NCBI GenBank assembly: GCA_900542905.1
Contig: UQPF01000002.1
Coordinates: forward strand, 135,172-199,171
DNA length: 64,000 bases
Source: an uncultured Collinsella sp.
GTDB lineage: Bacteria > Actinomycetota > Coriobacteriia > Coriobacteriales > Coriobacteriaceae
Direction: 5' to 3'
Positions 42,411-51,435 of the stretch are shown piece after piece. The notes beneath the pieces were generated by a model. It worked only from the letters and a program-made list of their open reading frames with translations. It did no database searches and had not been told where the DNA came from. The translations under genes were made by a program, and so were the position numbers. Numbering within the stretch: the stretch's first letter is position 1; each line of letters opens with the position of its first letter.

Positions 42411-42571
42411 GGGTCCTCCAAACTCTATAAAGTTAAATTAATTTATATAAAACATTAAATAAAGATTCTTTAAAATGAACGGTATCGATTTGCCGGTAAA
42501 TGGTTTTGAGCGAGAGCGGTTGGATTGAAAAGTACAATGAACGCAGGGAAATAAGGAAAAAAGGAGGAGAA

Positions 42572-43060
42572 ATGAAAGATCGCGATATACATCTGCGGTT
42601 GACGACGAGTTTTCTGACAATCTTCTGTATCGCTCTGGCGGTTCAAGCGCTATGTTGCGTGGTGTTGTTCGTTCATCTTGCGAACCTGTTGCTCATCGAG
42701 GGTATCTCTGCGGTGAGCGGCGGATTTCTGCTCTTGTTTATGGTTAGCACGCTTTGCGACGCTGCAACGTTTCTTCTGTTTACGATTCTGACGGCGAAAG
42801 TCAGGCATGAGGGTCGTCCTTTTGGTAAGTGGCAGACCAGGATTTTGGTCGCGGCTGGCCTCCTGATGTCGGTAAAAGCCGTCATCAGCATCATATGGCC
42901 GACGATTCAATTGCCATACAGCAATGTTCTTGGAACGGCTGAGCCCGTGTTTCCCGAGTTTGATTTTCAATCGCTTTCTTACGGACTCGTTTTCTTTGCG
43001 TTGGCGGGGGTCTTTGAATACGGTAGGGTATTGCAGGAAGATGCAGACGAGATTCTCTAG
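42572..43060 (+). CDS. DUF2975-like membrane protein
   Basis: The 162-residue protein has four hydrophobic segments (LTIFCIALAVQALCCVVLFV; AVSGGFLLLFMVSTLCDAATF; ILVAAGLLMSVKAVISIIW; LSYGLVFFALAGVFEYGRVL) and ends with LQEDADEIL, the layout of DUF2975 proteins (YGRVLQEE-type C-terminus). AAAAGGAGGAG precedes the ATG. It is followed 11 nt later by a small Cro/C1-type HTH gene, the usual partner of DUF2975. Its role in the family is unknown. Confidence 0.8.
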   Translation: MKDRDIHLRLTTSFLTIFCIALAVQALCCVVLFVHLANLLLIEGISAVSGGFLLLFMVSTLCDAATFLLFTILTAKVRHEGRPFGKWQTRILVAAGLLMSVKAVISIIWPTIQLPYSNVLGTAEPVFPEFDFQSLSYGLVFFALAGVFEYGRVLQEDADEIL

Positions 43061-43071
43061 GGGGTGGCACG

Positions 43072-43323
43072 GTGCCGATTGTTATGCGTCTTGACCGCGT
43101 GATGGCGGACCGTAAAATCTCGTCGCAGGAACTTGCCGAAATCATTGGAATATCGCCTGTTAATCTGTCTCGAATTAAAACGGGAAGACTCAAGGGGATC
43201 CGCTTTTCTACACTTCAAGCAATGTGCGAGGCGCTTCATTGCAAGCCCGGCGACATCATCGATTGGATGGATGATGACGAGTACGCCGCAGCATTTGGTA
43301 AGTCGGACGGAACAATGCGTTAA
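43072..43323 (+). CDS. Small Cro/C1-type HTH regulator (YozG-like)
   Basis: The 83-residue protein is one helix-turn-helix domain: MRLDRVMADRKISSQELAEI, IGISPVNLSRIKTGRLKGI and FSTLQAMCEALHCKPGDIID, then an acidic tail. The sequence fits the YozG/HTH_26 class that is normally paired with a DUF2975 membrane protein. The GTG at 43072 has GGGGGTGG just upstream. It probably regulates itself and its partner. Confidence 0.9.
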   Translation: MPIVMRLDRVMADRKISSQELAEIIGISPVNLSRIKTGRLKGIRFSTLQAMCEALHCKPGDIIDWMDDDEYAAAFGKSDGTMR

Positions 43324-43364
43324 AATACCTGCTCAGTTGTGTGGTTTTGTGCTGGGAGGCGTTT

Positions 43365-44549
43365 GTGGCTAAGGCTAAGGCTAAGGCGAAGAAAAAGACG
43401 ACGGGGGCGCGGGCTAAGCGCGATCGTCGTCGGAAGCTCGCGACCGAGGCTCCCGCATCTGCCGAGGAGCTGCTGGCAAGCGTACCGGGGCTTGACGCGC
43501 TGCAGGACGTTCCGGCGTTCGATGACCTGCCGGTCGATGCGGCTCAGCAGGCTGCATTTGACGACTTTTGCGCACAGGCCGAGGAGCCCGAGCAGATGCA
43601 GCTTGGCGCCGTGGTGCGCTTGGATCGCGGGTTTCCGCTGGTGGCTACTGCCGATGACACGTTTCGTGCCGAGCATGCCGTAGGGTTTGCCAAGTCGCGT
43701 GGCGAGGACGAGGTCTTGCTGCCCGCCGTGGGCGACCGCGTGGCGGTTCGCCGTGCTCCCGGGCACGACATGGGCGTGATCGAGTGCGTACTGCCGCGCC
43801 GTACGAGCTTTGAGCGTTGGCGCGGCCGCGCTCGCGGCGAGCGCCAGGTACTCTGCTCCAACGTGGATAGCGTGCTGATCGTGCAGGCGCTCGGCGCCGG
43901 CGAGGTGTTGCTCGACCGCGTGGCGCGCTCGCTGGTGTTGGCGCTCGATTGCGATGCCGAGCCGGTGGTGGTGCTCACCAAGGCCGACCGCTGCGAGGCC
44001 GATGAGCTCGAGCGTGATCTGGACCGTGTGAGCCGTCTGGTGGGTCCGGACGTGCGCGTGATCGTGACGTCTTCTGCCGAGGGACTCGGTCTGGACGAGG
44101 TCCGTGCCTGCGTGCCTGCCGGGAGCTGCGCCATGATTTTGGGCGAGTCGGGTGCCGGCAAGTCGACGCTGCTCAATGCGCTGCTGGGCCACGATGCGCT
44201 GGCCACTGGCGGCGTGCGCGAGCGTGATGACCAAGGTCGCCACACCACGGTTGCGCGCGTGATGGTGGCACTGCCGGGCAACGCCGGCGTGATCGCCGAT
44301 GCCCCGGGCCTGCGCAGCCTGCCGCTCGTGGGACATGAGCGGGGCCTGGCGCGTGCCTTCCCCGAGGTCGTCGAGGCGTCGCGTGCGTGCCGGTTTGGCG
44401 ATTGCACGCACACTCACGAGCCGGGTTGCGCCGTTCGCGAGGCCGAAGATGCCGGACAGATCGACAGTCTGCGTCTGGAAACGTTCCAAAACCTGGCGTC
44501 ATCCATGCGCGTGAGCGCTCAAATGCTCGATCCCGATGTCCATCTGTAA
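43365..44549 (+). CDS. rsgA: Ribosome small-subunit-dependent GTPase RsgA
   Basis: RsgA is a circularly permuted GTPase that checks 30S subunit maturation. The 394-residue protein has a Lys/Ala-rich N-terminus (AKAKAKAKKKTTGARAKRD), an OB domain with GDRVAVRR, then G4 (LTKADR), G5, G1 GESGAGKST (about residue 259) and G3 DAPGLR in permuted order, and the C-terminal zinc knuckle CRFGDCTHTHEPGC. The N-terminal extension before the OB fold is longer than usual. The GTG at 43365 follows GGGAGG. Confidence 0.95.
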   Translation: MAKAKAKAKKKTTGARAKRDRRRKLATEAPASAEELLASVPGLDALQDVPAFDDLPVDAAQQAAFDDFCAQAEEPEQMQLGAVVRLDRGFPLVATADDTFRAEHAVGFAKSRGEDEVLLPAVGDRVAVRRAPGHDMGVIECVLPRRTSFERWRGRARGERQVLCSNVDSVLIVQALGAGEVLLDRVARSLVLALDCDAEPVVVLTKADRCEADELERDLDRVSRLVGPDVRVIVTSSAEGLGLDEVRACVPAGSCAMILGESGAGKSTLLNALLGHDALATGGVRERDDQGRHTTVARVMVALPGNAGVIADAPGLRSLPLVGHERGLARAFPEVVEASRACRFGDCTHTHEPGCAVREAEDAGQIDSLRLETFQNLASSMRVSAQMLDPDVHL

Positions 44550-44566
44550 TTGATTTTTCCTATGAC

Positions 44567-44601
44567 AGCCGTCTCCCAACTGTTCGGGAGACGGCTTTTT
44601 T
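44567..44601 (+). terminator. Terminator of rsgA
   Basis: AGCCGTCTCCC (44567-44577) pairs exactly with GGGAGACGGCT (44586-44596), followed by a T-run. A consensus-like TTGACA lies at 44699-44704 upstream of the pilus operon but no clear -10 was found. Confidence 0.95.
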
Positions 44602-44801
44602 GCTGCGGAAAAGCTTCGAAACATACAGTTTGCTGACGTGCTGACCAAAACCTTGCCACGAGCTTGACGGGCTGGTCAGCTTTTGGTCAGCGATTGGTTT
44701 GACATCGAAAACCAAGATTGCGATTGCGCCGCTTTGCACTCTGACCGCTCAGACAATGGTGGTACGGGCATTCGCCCGGCACTGCCATGAGAGGAGCGGC
44801 C

Positions 44802-45461
44802 GTGAACAAGAGCAAGCGCATCGCCATCAGTCTGGTCGCGGGCGTGCTCGCTGCTCTGCTCTGCATGGTTTACGGCTCGTCGATCCGCTCGCAAGCCGAA
44901 CAGGTCCAGGCTGAGACCTTGGCCAAGTACGGTGGCGATCGCGTCGAGGTATGCGTTGCGGCGCGCGATATCGATGTGGGCGAGACCCTCGATGAGACCA
45001 ATGTCATAACCCAGGAATGGCTGACGAGCCTGCTGCCGCGTGACGCAGCGACCGAGCTGCGCCAGGTGCGCGGCGACGTGACGACTTCGCGTATTCCCAA
45101 AAACGCCGTGATCTGCAATGTCTACACCAAGGCCGAGAGCCACAAGCTCGAGGTGCCTAAGGGCAAGGTCGCTGTTTCGGTGGCGGTCGATGCCGAGCAC
45201 TCGGTCGGCGGCGCCACGGGCGTGGGCAGCTACGTGGATGTGTATGTGCAAAAAGACGGCGTAACCGATCGGCTGTGCGGCGCGTACGTGATCGATACCA
45301 GTGAGGATTCCGGTGCCACGCGCGAGGGCAAGATCGAATGGGTGACGCTGGCGGCTGACCCCGAAGACGTCAAGGAACTGCTGGGCGCCTCGGGCAAGGG
45401 AACGGTCAGCTTGACGATTCCCGCCACGGCGCGCGGCAAAAAGAGCGGAGGCGACGAGTGA
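44802..45461 (+). CDS. cpaB: Flp pilus assembly protein CpaB/RcpC
   Basis: The 219-residue protein has an N-terminal membrane anchor (RIAISLVAGVLAALLCMVYG) and a SAF domain (VEVCVAARDIDVGETLDETN ... SRIPKNAVI), then a C-terminal part with VSVAVDAEHSVGGATGVGSYVDV, as in CpaB/RcpC of Tad pilus systems. It is the first of twelve tightly packed Tad genes. The GTG at 44802 follows AGAGGAG. Confidence 0.92.
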   Translation: MNKSKRIAISLVAGVLAALLCMVYGSSIRSQAEQVQAETLAKYGGDRVEVCVAARDIDVGETLDETNVITQEWLTSLLPRDAATELRQVRGDVTTSRIPKNAVICNVYTKAESHKLEVPKGKVAVSVAVDAEHSVGGATGVGSYVDVYVQKDGVTDRLCGAYVIDTSEDSGATREGKIEWVTLAADPEDVKELLGASGKGTVSLTIPATARGKKSGGDE

Positions 45462-47110
45462 TGAAGGCGATCTGGCTTGCGTGCTGCGCGTGCGGCGATT
45501 ACGGGATGTTGCAGCGGGAAGTCGAGGGCCGTGATGCGGGTGCACAGGTGCTTCGCGTGGGTGACCTGGACGGGCTGGTTTCCATGGCGCGGGCGTTTCC
45601 GTCGCGCCGCGGGGCTGCCATCATCGCGGCGTCTCTGTTTGATACCGAAGATGTGCGCAAGACTGTTGCGAGCCTGACGGCCGAAGGCCGCGTGAGTCGC
45701 GTGGTCGTGTTGATAGAAGCGCTCGATCCGTCGGATATCGAGGGGCTGTTTCGCGCGGGGGCGACCGAGGTCATCGCTGCGCACAGTATATGCGGCAACG
45801 GGCGTGCGGGCGAGGGAGCGGTTGATTCTGATCGGCGCATGACGATTGAGCCCGATGCTTTTGTTGATAGGGAACCCGGGGCGCCTCGCGCTACAAGAGG
45901 CCCGCGTGTTGATGATTATGGAAAAGCGGAAGCCGAGCATGATCGGCGCCCCCGGAACCCCCTTGTATACAATGACGCTGGAGGGCCGGCGCAGCATGCT
46001 GGCGACTCCCCGGCAGTAGATATGGGATACGTGCACGGCGTGAATCTGGCGGATGAACTCGACGAAGTTGAGGGCCTTGCCGGGTGCGGCGAGTTGTCGC
46101 TGATGCAGCATGAGCAGATTGCGCAGAACGAGCCTGCCTCGCAGACCGAACAAGCTGCCATGCCGGCTTGGACGCAGCGTGTGGTTGCGGCGGGGGAGAC
46201 GGGGACGCTGTCACCGACGCCCGCCCCGCCGCCTCCGATGCCGCCGGCAGACGCTGCCGCTTCGCCGCATCGAGCTCCGGTCATCTGCGCCATTTCGGGT
46301 TCGGGCGGTTGCGGCAAGTCGACGATCGTTGCCACCATGGCACACACATCGTCGCTGTTGGGCTTGCGTGCCGCCGTGCTCGACCTGGACCTGATGTTTG
46401 GAAACCTTTACGACTTGTTAGGCGTCGATGCTCCGCGCGATATGGCGGCGCTTATCGAGCCGTCGGCGGCGGGCATGCTCACCGAGCCGGATATCGTAGC
46501 CGCTTCGATGCGCGTGGCGCCGGGCGTTACGCTCTGGGGTCCCGTCGCGGCGCCCGAGCAAGCCGAGCTCATGGCACGTCCGGTGGAGCTACTGCTTGAT
46601 GTTCTGCGTCGCGAATCCGACGTGGTCTTTATCGATACCTCGGTCTTTTGGGGCGACGCCGTGGCGGCTGCGGTGGCGGCGAGCGACCGTTGCCTGGTCG
46701 TTGGCGATGCGGCGGTGTCGTCCGCGGCATCGGCATCGCGCGTCATTGAACTGGCAGGTCGAGTAGGTGTGCCGCGCACGCGCATGAGCGCCGTGTTCAA
46801 CCGGTTCGGTGCGCGCGGGGCAGACGAGGACGTCGCCATGCGCTTTGAGATTGCCTGTGCGTTAAGCTCCAAGATTCGTATCGCCGATGGCGGGCAGGAT
46901 CTCGCCGCGCTCATGGCGTTTGGGCGCGCTGACGAGGCAGTGGGGCAGACCAGCGCTTTTGCGACTAGCGTGCGCGAGGCCACGCGCGAGATGCTCGTGG
47001 AACTGGGGTGCGCCGTCGGCCCTTGGAGCGATATGGTCGCCGACCGTGCAACGCGCACCGAACGCCCGCGTATCCGCCTTCCCTGGTCGCGCGAGGGTGA
47101 TCAGCGATGA
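45461..47110 (+). CDS. tadZ: Tad pilus localisation ATPase TadZ/CpaE
   Basis: The 549-residue protein combines an N-terminal receiver-like domain (about 1-120), a long Pro/Ala-rich linker (about 130-275) and a ParA/MinD-type ATPase domain with a deviant Walker A, SGSGGCGKST (about residue 281), and LDLDLMFGNLYDLLG. TadZ places the pilus machine in the cell. The ATG overlaps the cpaB stop (TGATG); a GTG one codon earlier is possible. Confidence 0.92.
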   Translation: MKAIWLACCACGDYGMLQREVEGRDAGAQVLRVGDLDGLVSMARAFPSRRGAAIIAASLFDTEDVRKTVASLTAEGRVSRVVVLIEALDPSDIEGLFRAGATEVIAAHSICGNGRAGEGAVDSDRRMTIEPDAFVDREPGAPRATRGPRVDDYGKAEAEHDRRPRNPLVYNDAGGPAQHAGDSPAVDMGYVHGVNLADELDEVEGLAGCGELSLMQHEQIAQNEPASQTEQAAMPAWTQRVVAAGETGTLSPTPAPPPPMPPADAAASPHRAPVICAISGSGGCGKSTIVATMAHTSSLLGLRAAVLDLDLMFGNLYDLLGVDAPRDMAALIEPSAAGMLTEPDIVAASMRVAPGVTLWGPVAAPEQAELMARPVELLLDVLRRESDVVFIDTSVFWGDAVAAAVAASDRCLVVGDAAVSSAASASRVIELAGRVGVPRTRMSAVFNRFGARGADEDVAMRFEIACALSSKIRIADGGQDLAALMAFGRADEAVGQTSAFATSVREATREMLVELGCAVGPWSDMVADRATRTERPRIRLPWSREGDQR

Positions 47111-48435
47111 GCCTGCAAACGAGGATTAAGGCTGCCGGCGCTGCGGCGGCGGCAGCGCCTGTAGATGTGGGGCGTCGCCGCGCCGTGAAACGACGCACCA
47201 AGCGCGCCGTGATGGACCGCATGGGTTACGACGAAGTGGCGCGTATCAGCGCCTATATCGACCCGGCACTTGCCCGCTCGGAATTGCGTCCTGCGGTGGA
47301 GGCGGCGCTCAATGTTGAGGAGCCGACCGATCTCGCGACGCCCGAGCGCGAAACCATCATCGACGAGATTTTGGATGACGTGGTGGGCTTGGGGCCGTTG
47401 CAGCCGCTCATCGAGGACGACACCGTTACCGAGATCATGATCAACGGCTGCCGCTCGGCTTTCTTTGAACGCGGCGGCGTCTTGTACCCCATCGAGCATG
47501 CGTTTGAGGATGATGAACAGATCCGTGTGCTTATCGACCGCATCATCTCGCCACTTGGCCGCCGTATCGACGAGCGCAGCCCCATCGTCAACGCCCGCCT
47601 CAAAACGGGCTATCGCGTCAACGCGGTGATTCCGCCTGTGGCGATTGACGGACCGATTCTCACCATCCGAAAGTTCTCGGACCGTATCTGCTCGCTGGAC
47701 GAGCTTGTGGGGCTGGGGTCGCTGCCGCTTTGGTATGCGCAGCTGCTGTCGTGCGCGGTGTCGCTGCGACAGGACCTGGCGGTTGCGGGAGGCACGGGAT
47801 CTGGTAAGACCACCCTGCTCAACGCGTTGTCATGTGAGATTTCCACCGGCGAGCGCATCGTGACGATCGAGGACTCTGCCGAGCTCAAGTTTGCGCATCA
47901 TCCGCACGTGGTGCGCCTAGAGGCGCGCGAGGCTTCAATTGAGGGTGAAGGCGCGGTGACGATCCGCGACCTGGTAACTAATGCCCTGCGCATGCGCCCC
48001 GACCGCATCGTGGTGGGCGAGGTGCGCGGTGCCGAGTGCTGCGACATGTTGCAGGCCATGAACACGGGCCACGACGGGTCGCTCACCACACTTCATGCGG
48101 GTTCAGAACAGGAGACCGTGGTGCGTCTGACGTTGCTTGCACGTTATGGCATCGACCTGCCGAGTGAGCTCATCGAGGAGCAGATTGCCATGGCGCTCGA
48201 CGGTATCGTGATGTCCGAGCGCCACGCCGATGGCAGGCGCTTCGTCTCCTCGTATTCGGGGGTGCGACGCGCCGCATCGGGCGGCGTAGAGCTCGAGCGC
48301 TATGTGACGTTCGATGCCGCCGAGCGCACCTGGACGCTTGACCGCGAGCCGCCGTTTATCGCAGAAGGCCTGCGGTCGGGGACGCTCACACAAGAGGAGG
48401 TGGACGAATGGAGATCGCTGTGCCCCTCGTCGTAG
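47107..48435 (+). CDS. tadA: Tad pilus secretion ATPase TadA/CpaF
   Basis: The 442-residue hexameric ATPase powers pilin export. It contains GPLQPLIEDDTVTEIMINGC, Walker A AGGTGSGKTTLLNAL (about residue 230), the Asp box IVTIEDSAELK, Walker B RIVVGEVRGAE and the His box GHDGSLTTLHAGS. It overlaps tadZ by 4 nt (ATGA). Confidence 0.97.
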   Translation: MSLQTRIKAAGAAAAAAPVDVGRRRAVKRRTKRAVMDRMGYDEVARISAYIDPALARSELRPAVEAALNVEEPTDLATPERETIIDEILDDVVGLGPLQPLIEDDTVTEIMINGCRSAFFERGGVLYPIEHAFEDDEQIRVLIDRIISPLGRRIDERSPIVNARLKTGYRVNAVIPPVAIDGPILTIRKFSDRICSLDELVGLGSLPLWYAQLLSCAVSLRQDLAVAGGTGSGKTTLLNALSCEISTGERIVTIEDSAELKFAHHPHVVRLEAREASIEGEGAVTIRDLVTNALRMRPDRIVVGEVRGAECCDMLQAMNTGHDGSLTTLHAGSEQETVVRLTLLARYGIDLPSELIEEQIAMALDGIVMSERHADGRRFVSSYSGVRRAASGGVELERYVTFDAAERTWTLDREPPFIAEGLRSGTLTQEEVDEWRSLCPSS

Positions 48436-49334
48436 GGGGCTTGGCAGGGCTTTCTGTCGCGACGGCGTGCGGGGCGGAACCTCGTGTGCCGCAGGTACCG
48501 CCGGCGGAGCTGGCACGTCAGGCGCTCGAGACGGTGGCAGAGAAGCTGCCGCGTGAGCTGGTGGAAAACGATCTGCTGAAAAAGATCGCCCGTTCGTGGG
48601 CATCGCTGGCTCCGGCGCATCGCCTTGGCCTCGTGATCGAGGATGCTTCGGGATGTTTGGCGTTTCTGCTGCTATCGAGCGGTGTCTGCTGCGTTTTACT
48701 AACGATGGTGTCGTTATCGCCCCTCGGATTTGCCTTGGGACTTGTTGCTCCGTTTGCCGTTGGTGCCGCTCGGGATGGCTTTGAGAGCCGGCGCGAGCAA
48801 CACGATGCAGAAGAGGCAATGCCCGAGGCGTTTACCGCACTTTCCATGTCGCTTGCCTCGGGACATTCGCTGGCCCAGGGCATGCGCTTTGTGGGCGCTC
48901 ATGCGCAAGAGCCAGTGCATAACGAGTTTTTGCGGGTGGCGGCGGCGATCGATTGCGGCATCTCGGCGACCGACGCGCTCGATGACTTGCTCGTGCGTAT
49001 CGACGCCCCCGGTCTTTCGCTTGTGACCTTGGCGCTTAAGGTGTCTCAGCGCACCGGCGCTCCGCTTGCCGACTTACTGTCCGAGGCGTCGAGCATGGTG
49101 GGGGAGCGCATTGAGCTCAAGCGCCGCCTGGATGTTAAGACGTCGCAGGCTCGCATGTCTGCGCATATGGTCGCGGCGATGCCGGCGGGCATGTGCGCGG
49201 TGTTGGCGCTGCTTTCGGCAGATTTTCGTCGCGGTCTTGCGACGCCTGCCGGCGCGGGCGCTGTGGTGCTGGGTCTTGCCCTCAACGCCGTTGCCCTGGT
49301 GGTTATCCGGCGCATTATGCGGGTGGAGCTATGA
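48408..49334 (+). CDS. tadB: Tad pilus inner-membrane platform protein TadB
   Basis: The 308-residue protein has a T2SF (GspF) domain (EAMPEAFTALSMSLASGHSL, AQGMRFVGA) between N-terminal and C-terminal membrane helices, the organisation of TadB. It overlaps tadA by 28 nt, with GAGGAGGTGGAC inside tadA as ribosome site. Confidence 0.92.
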   Translation: MEIAVPLVVGGLAGLSVATACGAEPRVPQVPPAELARQALETVAEKLPRELVENDLLKKIARSWASLAPAHRLGLVIEDASGCLAFLLLSSGVCCVLLTMVSLSPLGFALGLVAPFAVGAARDGFESRREQHDAEEAMPEAFTALSMSLASGHSLAQGMRFVGAHAQEPVHNEFLRVAAAIDCGISATDALDDLLVRIDAPGLSLVTLALKVSQRTGAPLADLLSEASSMVGERIELKRRLDVKTSQARMSAHMVAAMPAGMCAVLALLSADFRRGLATPAGAGAVVLGLALNAVALVVIRRIMRVEL

Positions 49335-49972
49335 GCGCCCCGGTTGCAGTTGCGGCTTGCCTGTGCGCCCTGAGCGTATTTGTCGCGACGGGGTTGGATC
49401 GGGCGGATGCACGCAAGGTCGCAGGGGCCTGCAAGCGCGAGGCGGTGCTGGTCGCTGCCGCGGGTCGCTCGGTGGTCGATGCTCTGACCGCGCGAGTGAA
49501 GGGCGCGGTTGGAGCGGGCGGCCCGGCGCGAGTGTCGCTCGGCGAAGTGTCCGAGATGATCGATGTTGTGCGCTTGGGTCTTTCGGCCGGTCTTTCGTTT
49601 GATGCGGCGCTTGAGATTTTCTGCGCCAACCGCCGGTCAGTGCTGGCTCTTCGCCTTGAGCGCGCCTGCATGGCGTGGCAGGTGGGCGTGGGCACGCGTG
49701 AGGACGAGTTGTTGGCCGCCGCGCGCGACCTGGACGTGCGAGCGCTCGAGACCTTTGCCATCACGGTGGGGCAGGCGCTCGCCCTGGGTGCCCCACTTGC
49801 CGAGACGCTGGCCGCTCAAAGTCGCGAGATCCGTGCGGCTCATCGCGCCGCGGTCGAGCGCGAGATCGAGCGTGCGCCCGTCAAGCTGCTGATTCCCACC
49901 GGCACGCTCATCTTGCCGGCGTTGCTTCTGTCCATATTGGGCCCGCTGCTGGGAGCAGGCGGGATGATGTAG
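49331..49972 (+). CDS. tadC: Tad pilus inner-membrane platform protein TadC
   Basis: The 213-residue protein has an N-terminal helix (VAVAACLCALSVFVATGL), a T2SF domain (EMIDVVRLGLSAGLSFDAAL) and a C-terminal helix pair (LLIPTGTLILPALLLSILGP). It pairs with TadB. The start overlaps the tadB stop (ATGA). It is shorter than typical TadC, lacking an N-terminal helix region. Confidence 0.9.
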   Translation: MSAPVAVAACLCALSVFVATGLDRADARKVAGACKREAVLVAAAGRSVVDALTARVKGAVGAGGPARVSLGEVSEMIDVVRLGLSAGLSFDAALEIFCANRRSVLALRLERACMAWQVGVGTREDELLAAARDLDVRALETFAITVGQALALGAPLAETLAAQSREIRAAHRAAVEREIERAPVKLLIPTGTLILPALLLSILGPLLGAGGMM

Positions 49973-49982
49973 GGAGGAATAC

Positions 49983-50216
49983 ATGAACACGATGACTGAC
50001 GCTGCTGGCAAGGTCCAGGGCTGGGCGTTTTGCCGGGCGGCACATGTTCGTCAGCGCGCCAAGGAACTATTGCAGGAGGAGAGTGCACAGGGTACCACCG
50101 AGTATGCCATCTTGGTCGGCGTGCTCGTGGTGATCGCGATTATCGCCATCGTCGCATTTAAGGGCAAGGTCCAAGATCTATGGAACGCTATCAGCGAGGG
50201 CATCAACAGCCTGTAG
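49983..50216 (+). CDS. flp: Flp-type pilin
   Basis: The 77-residue protein is the major pilin candidate: a hydrophilic leader, the class III prepilin site ESAQG-TTEYAILVGV, a hydrophobic helix VLVVIAIIAIVAF and a short tail. Glu and Tyr after the cleavage glycine are the Flp hallmark. A prepilin peptidase (TadV/CpaA) gene is not in the window. GGAGG precedes the ATG. Confidence 0.95.
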   Translation: MNTMTDAAGKVQGWAFCRAAHVRQRAKELLQEESAQGTTEYAILVGVLVVIAIIAIVAFKGKVQDLWNAISEGINSL

Positions 50217-50743
50217 AGGGCGAGCGTCCCATCGGGGTGCTGCTGGTGTTTGCTTGCCTGACCGTGGCGATAGCGGCGGTGCTTTGGGGGCTTAACGCCG
50301 CGCGGCAGCAGCGTCCTGGGACCGCCTCCGATTTGGGCTCAGATTCGGCGGTGGCGTCTCAAAAAGATGAGATGCGAGATGCGGACGATTCGGATGTCGC
50401 TGTCACGGCGCAAACCTTTCTGCGGACGCTCGACAAGCGGTCTGGCACTGCGACGGATTCGCCTGAGGGCAACGCGATTGCGGTCCGGCTTGCATGGTCC
50501 GAGGACCGACCGATGACCGAAGCGGCGGCGGATATGCTGCGTGCCTATCGCGAGGTACCCACGGCGCAACTTGCTCTGAGCGGCTATCTCGACATCAAGG
50601 GAAACGTGTGGGGCGCCATCGTGCGCGACGAACGCGGCTGGGTCGATATGGTGACAATTGCCGCGGATGCTGGCGATGCTTCGTGTCGTCTGCGCGCCGT
50701 GCGCCTGAGCCCGCAGGCAACGGACTCAAAGGAGGGATCGTGA
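50180..50743 (+). CDS. Tad-operon hypothetical membrane-anchored protein
   Basis: The 187-residue protein has one membrane helix (GVLLVFACLTVAIAAVLWGL) and then a hydrophilic extracellular domain (VTAQTFLRTLDKRSG ... AQLALSGYLDIKGNVWGAIV). No family was recognised. The ATG at 50180 lies inside the pilin gene (37-nt overlap); a weak AGGTC precedes it. The position suggests a pilus accessory role. Confidence 0.75.
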   Translation: MERYQRGHQQPVEGERPIGVLLVFACLTVAIAAVLWGLNAARQQRPGTASDLGSDSAVASQKDEMRDADDSDVAVTAQTFLRTLDKRSGTATDSPEGNAIAVRLAWSEDRPMTEAAADMLRAYREVPTAQLALSGYLDIKGNVWGAIVRDERGWVDMVTIAADAGDASCRLRAVRLSPQATDSKEGS

Positions 50744-50744
50744 A

Positions 50745-50963
50745 ATGCATGATGTCCTGCGTGAGGAATCTGCCCAGGCGACGGTCGAATACGCCATCGT
50801 CACGGTGGCGCTGTTATCGATCGTGCTGGCGATCGCGGGACTTTGGCCTGCCGGCACCGATGGGCGCTTGGCGGCGCTGGTTGAGCGGGCGGCATCCCAT
50901 GGCGTTGCCTCGACGTCGGTTATCGACGCCGCTGCGGCCGCTAAGGACATCGCGTTGTATTGA
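50745..50963 (+). CDS. Second small Flp/TadE-like pilin
   Basis: The 72-residue protein resembles a prepilin: EESAQATVEYAIVTVALL followed by SIVLAIAGLW, then a short tail. Unlike the Flp pilin it has Ala, not Gly, before the TVEYA core, so it is closer to minor pseudopilins of the TadE type. AAAGGAGG precedes the ATG. Confidence 0.85.
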   Translation: MHDVLREESAQATVEYAIVTVALLSIVLAIAGLWPAGTDGRLAALVERAASHGVASTSVIDAAAAAKDIALY

Positions 50964-51435
50964 TGCCGCGCGCGAGGACCGGGCGCAGTCTACGGTCGAG
51001 GCCGCTTTTTTGCTGCCGACGTTTCTGACACTCATCCTTCTCGCGCTGCAACCGGTGTGCCTGCTCTATACGCGCGCGGTCATGGAGTCTGCCGCCGCCG
51101 AGACCGCGCGGCTCATGACCACGACGACGGCGGAGGACGACGATCTTAAGGAGTTCACCCGCCGCCGACTTGCCGCAGTGCCCAACGTTTCGATCTTTCA
51201 TGCCGGCGGGCCGTTGTCGTGGGATATCGAGCTTGGCCGGGCCGGTGCGGGTGGCGTCTCGTCCGTGTCCGTTTCCGGCGAGGTCAAGCCGTTGCCTGTG
51301 ATCGGTGCGTTTGCGCAGGCTATGGGTGGTACCGCCGAGGGCGGCTACGTTGAGCTCAAGGTCGATGTCTCGTATCAATCGCGTCCCGAATGGCTGGAGG
51401 GAGATTATGATTCGTGGATTGCTGCATGGGATTAG
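50959..51435 (+). CDS. TadE-like minor pilin, start region probably frameshifted
   Basis: The protein has the TadE pattern REDRAQSTVEAAFLLPTFLT, then a membrane helix (LILLALQPVCLLYTRAVMES) and a periplasm-type domain of ~110 residues. No ATG, GTG or TTG opens this frame just upstream; the first usable codon is ATT at 50959. An ATG at 50963 overlaps the previous stop (TGATG), as is usual in this operon, but is in the wrong frame; one missing base in the GCGCGC run near 50967-50973 would join them. It is a frameshift or sequence error unless a rare start is used. Confidence 0.75.
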   Translation: MDAAREDRAQSTVEAAFLLPTFLTLILLALQPVCLLYTRAVMESAAAETARLMTTTTAEDDDLKEFTRRRLAAVPNVSIFHAGGPLSWDIELGRAGAGGVSSVSVSGEVKPLPVIGAFAQAMGGTAEGGYVELKVDVSYQSRPEWLEGDYDSWIAAWD

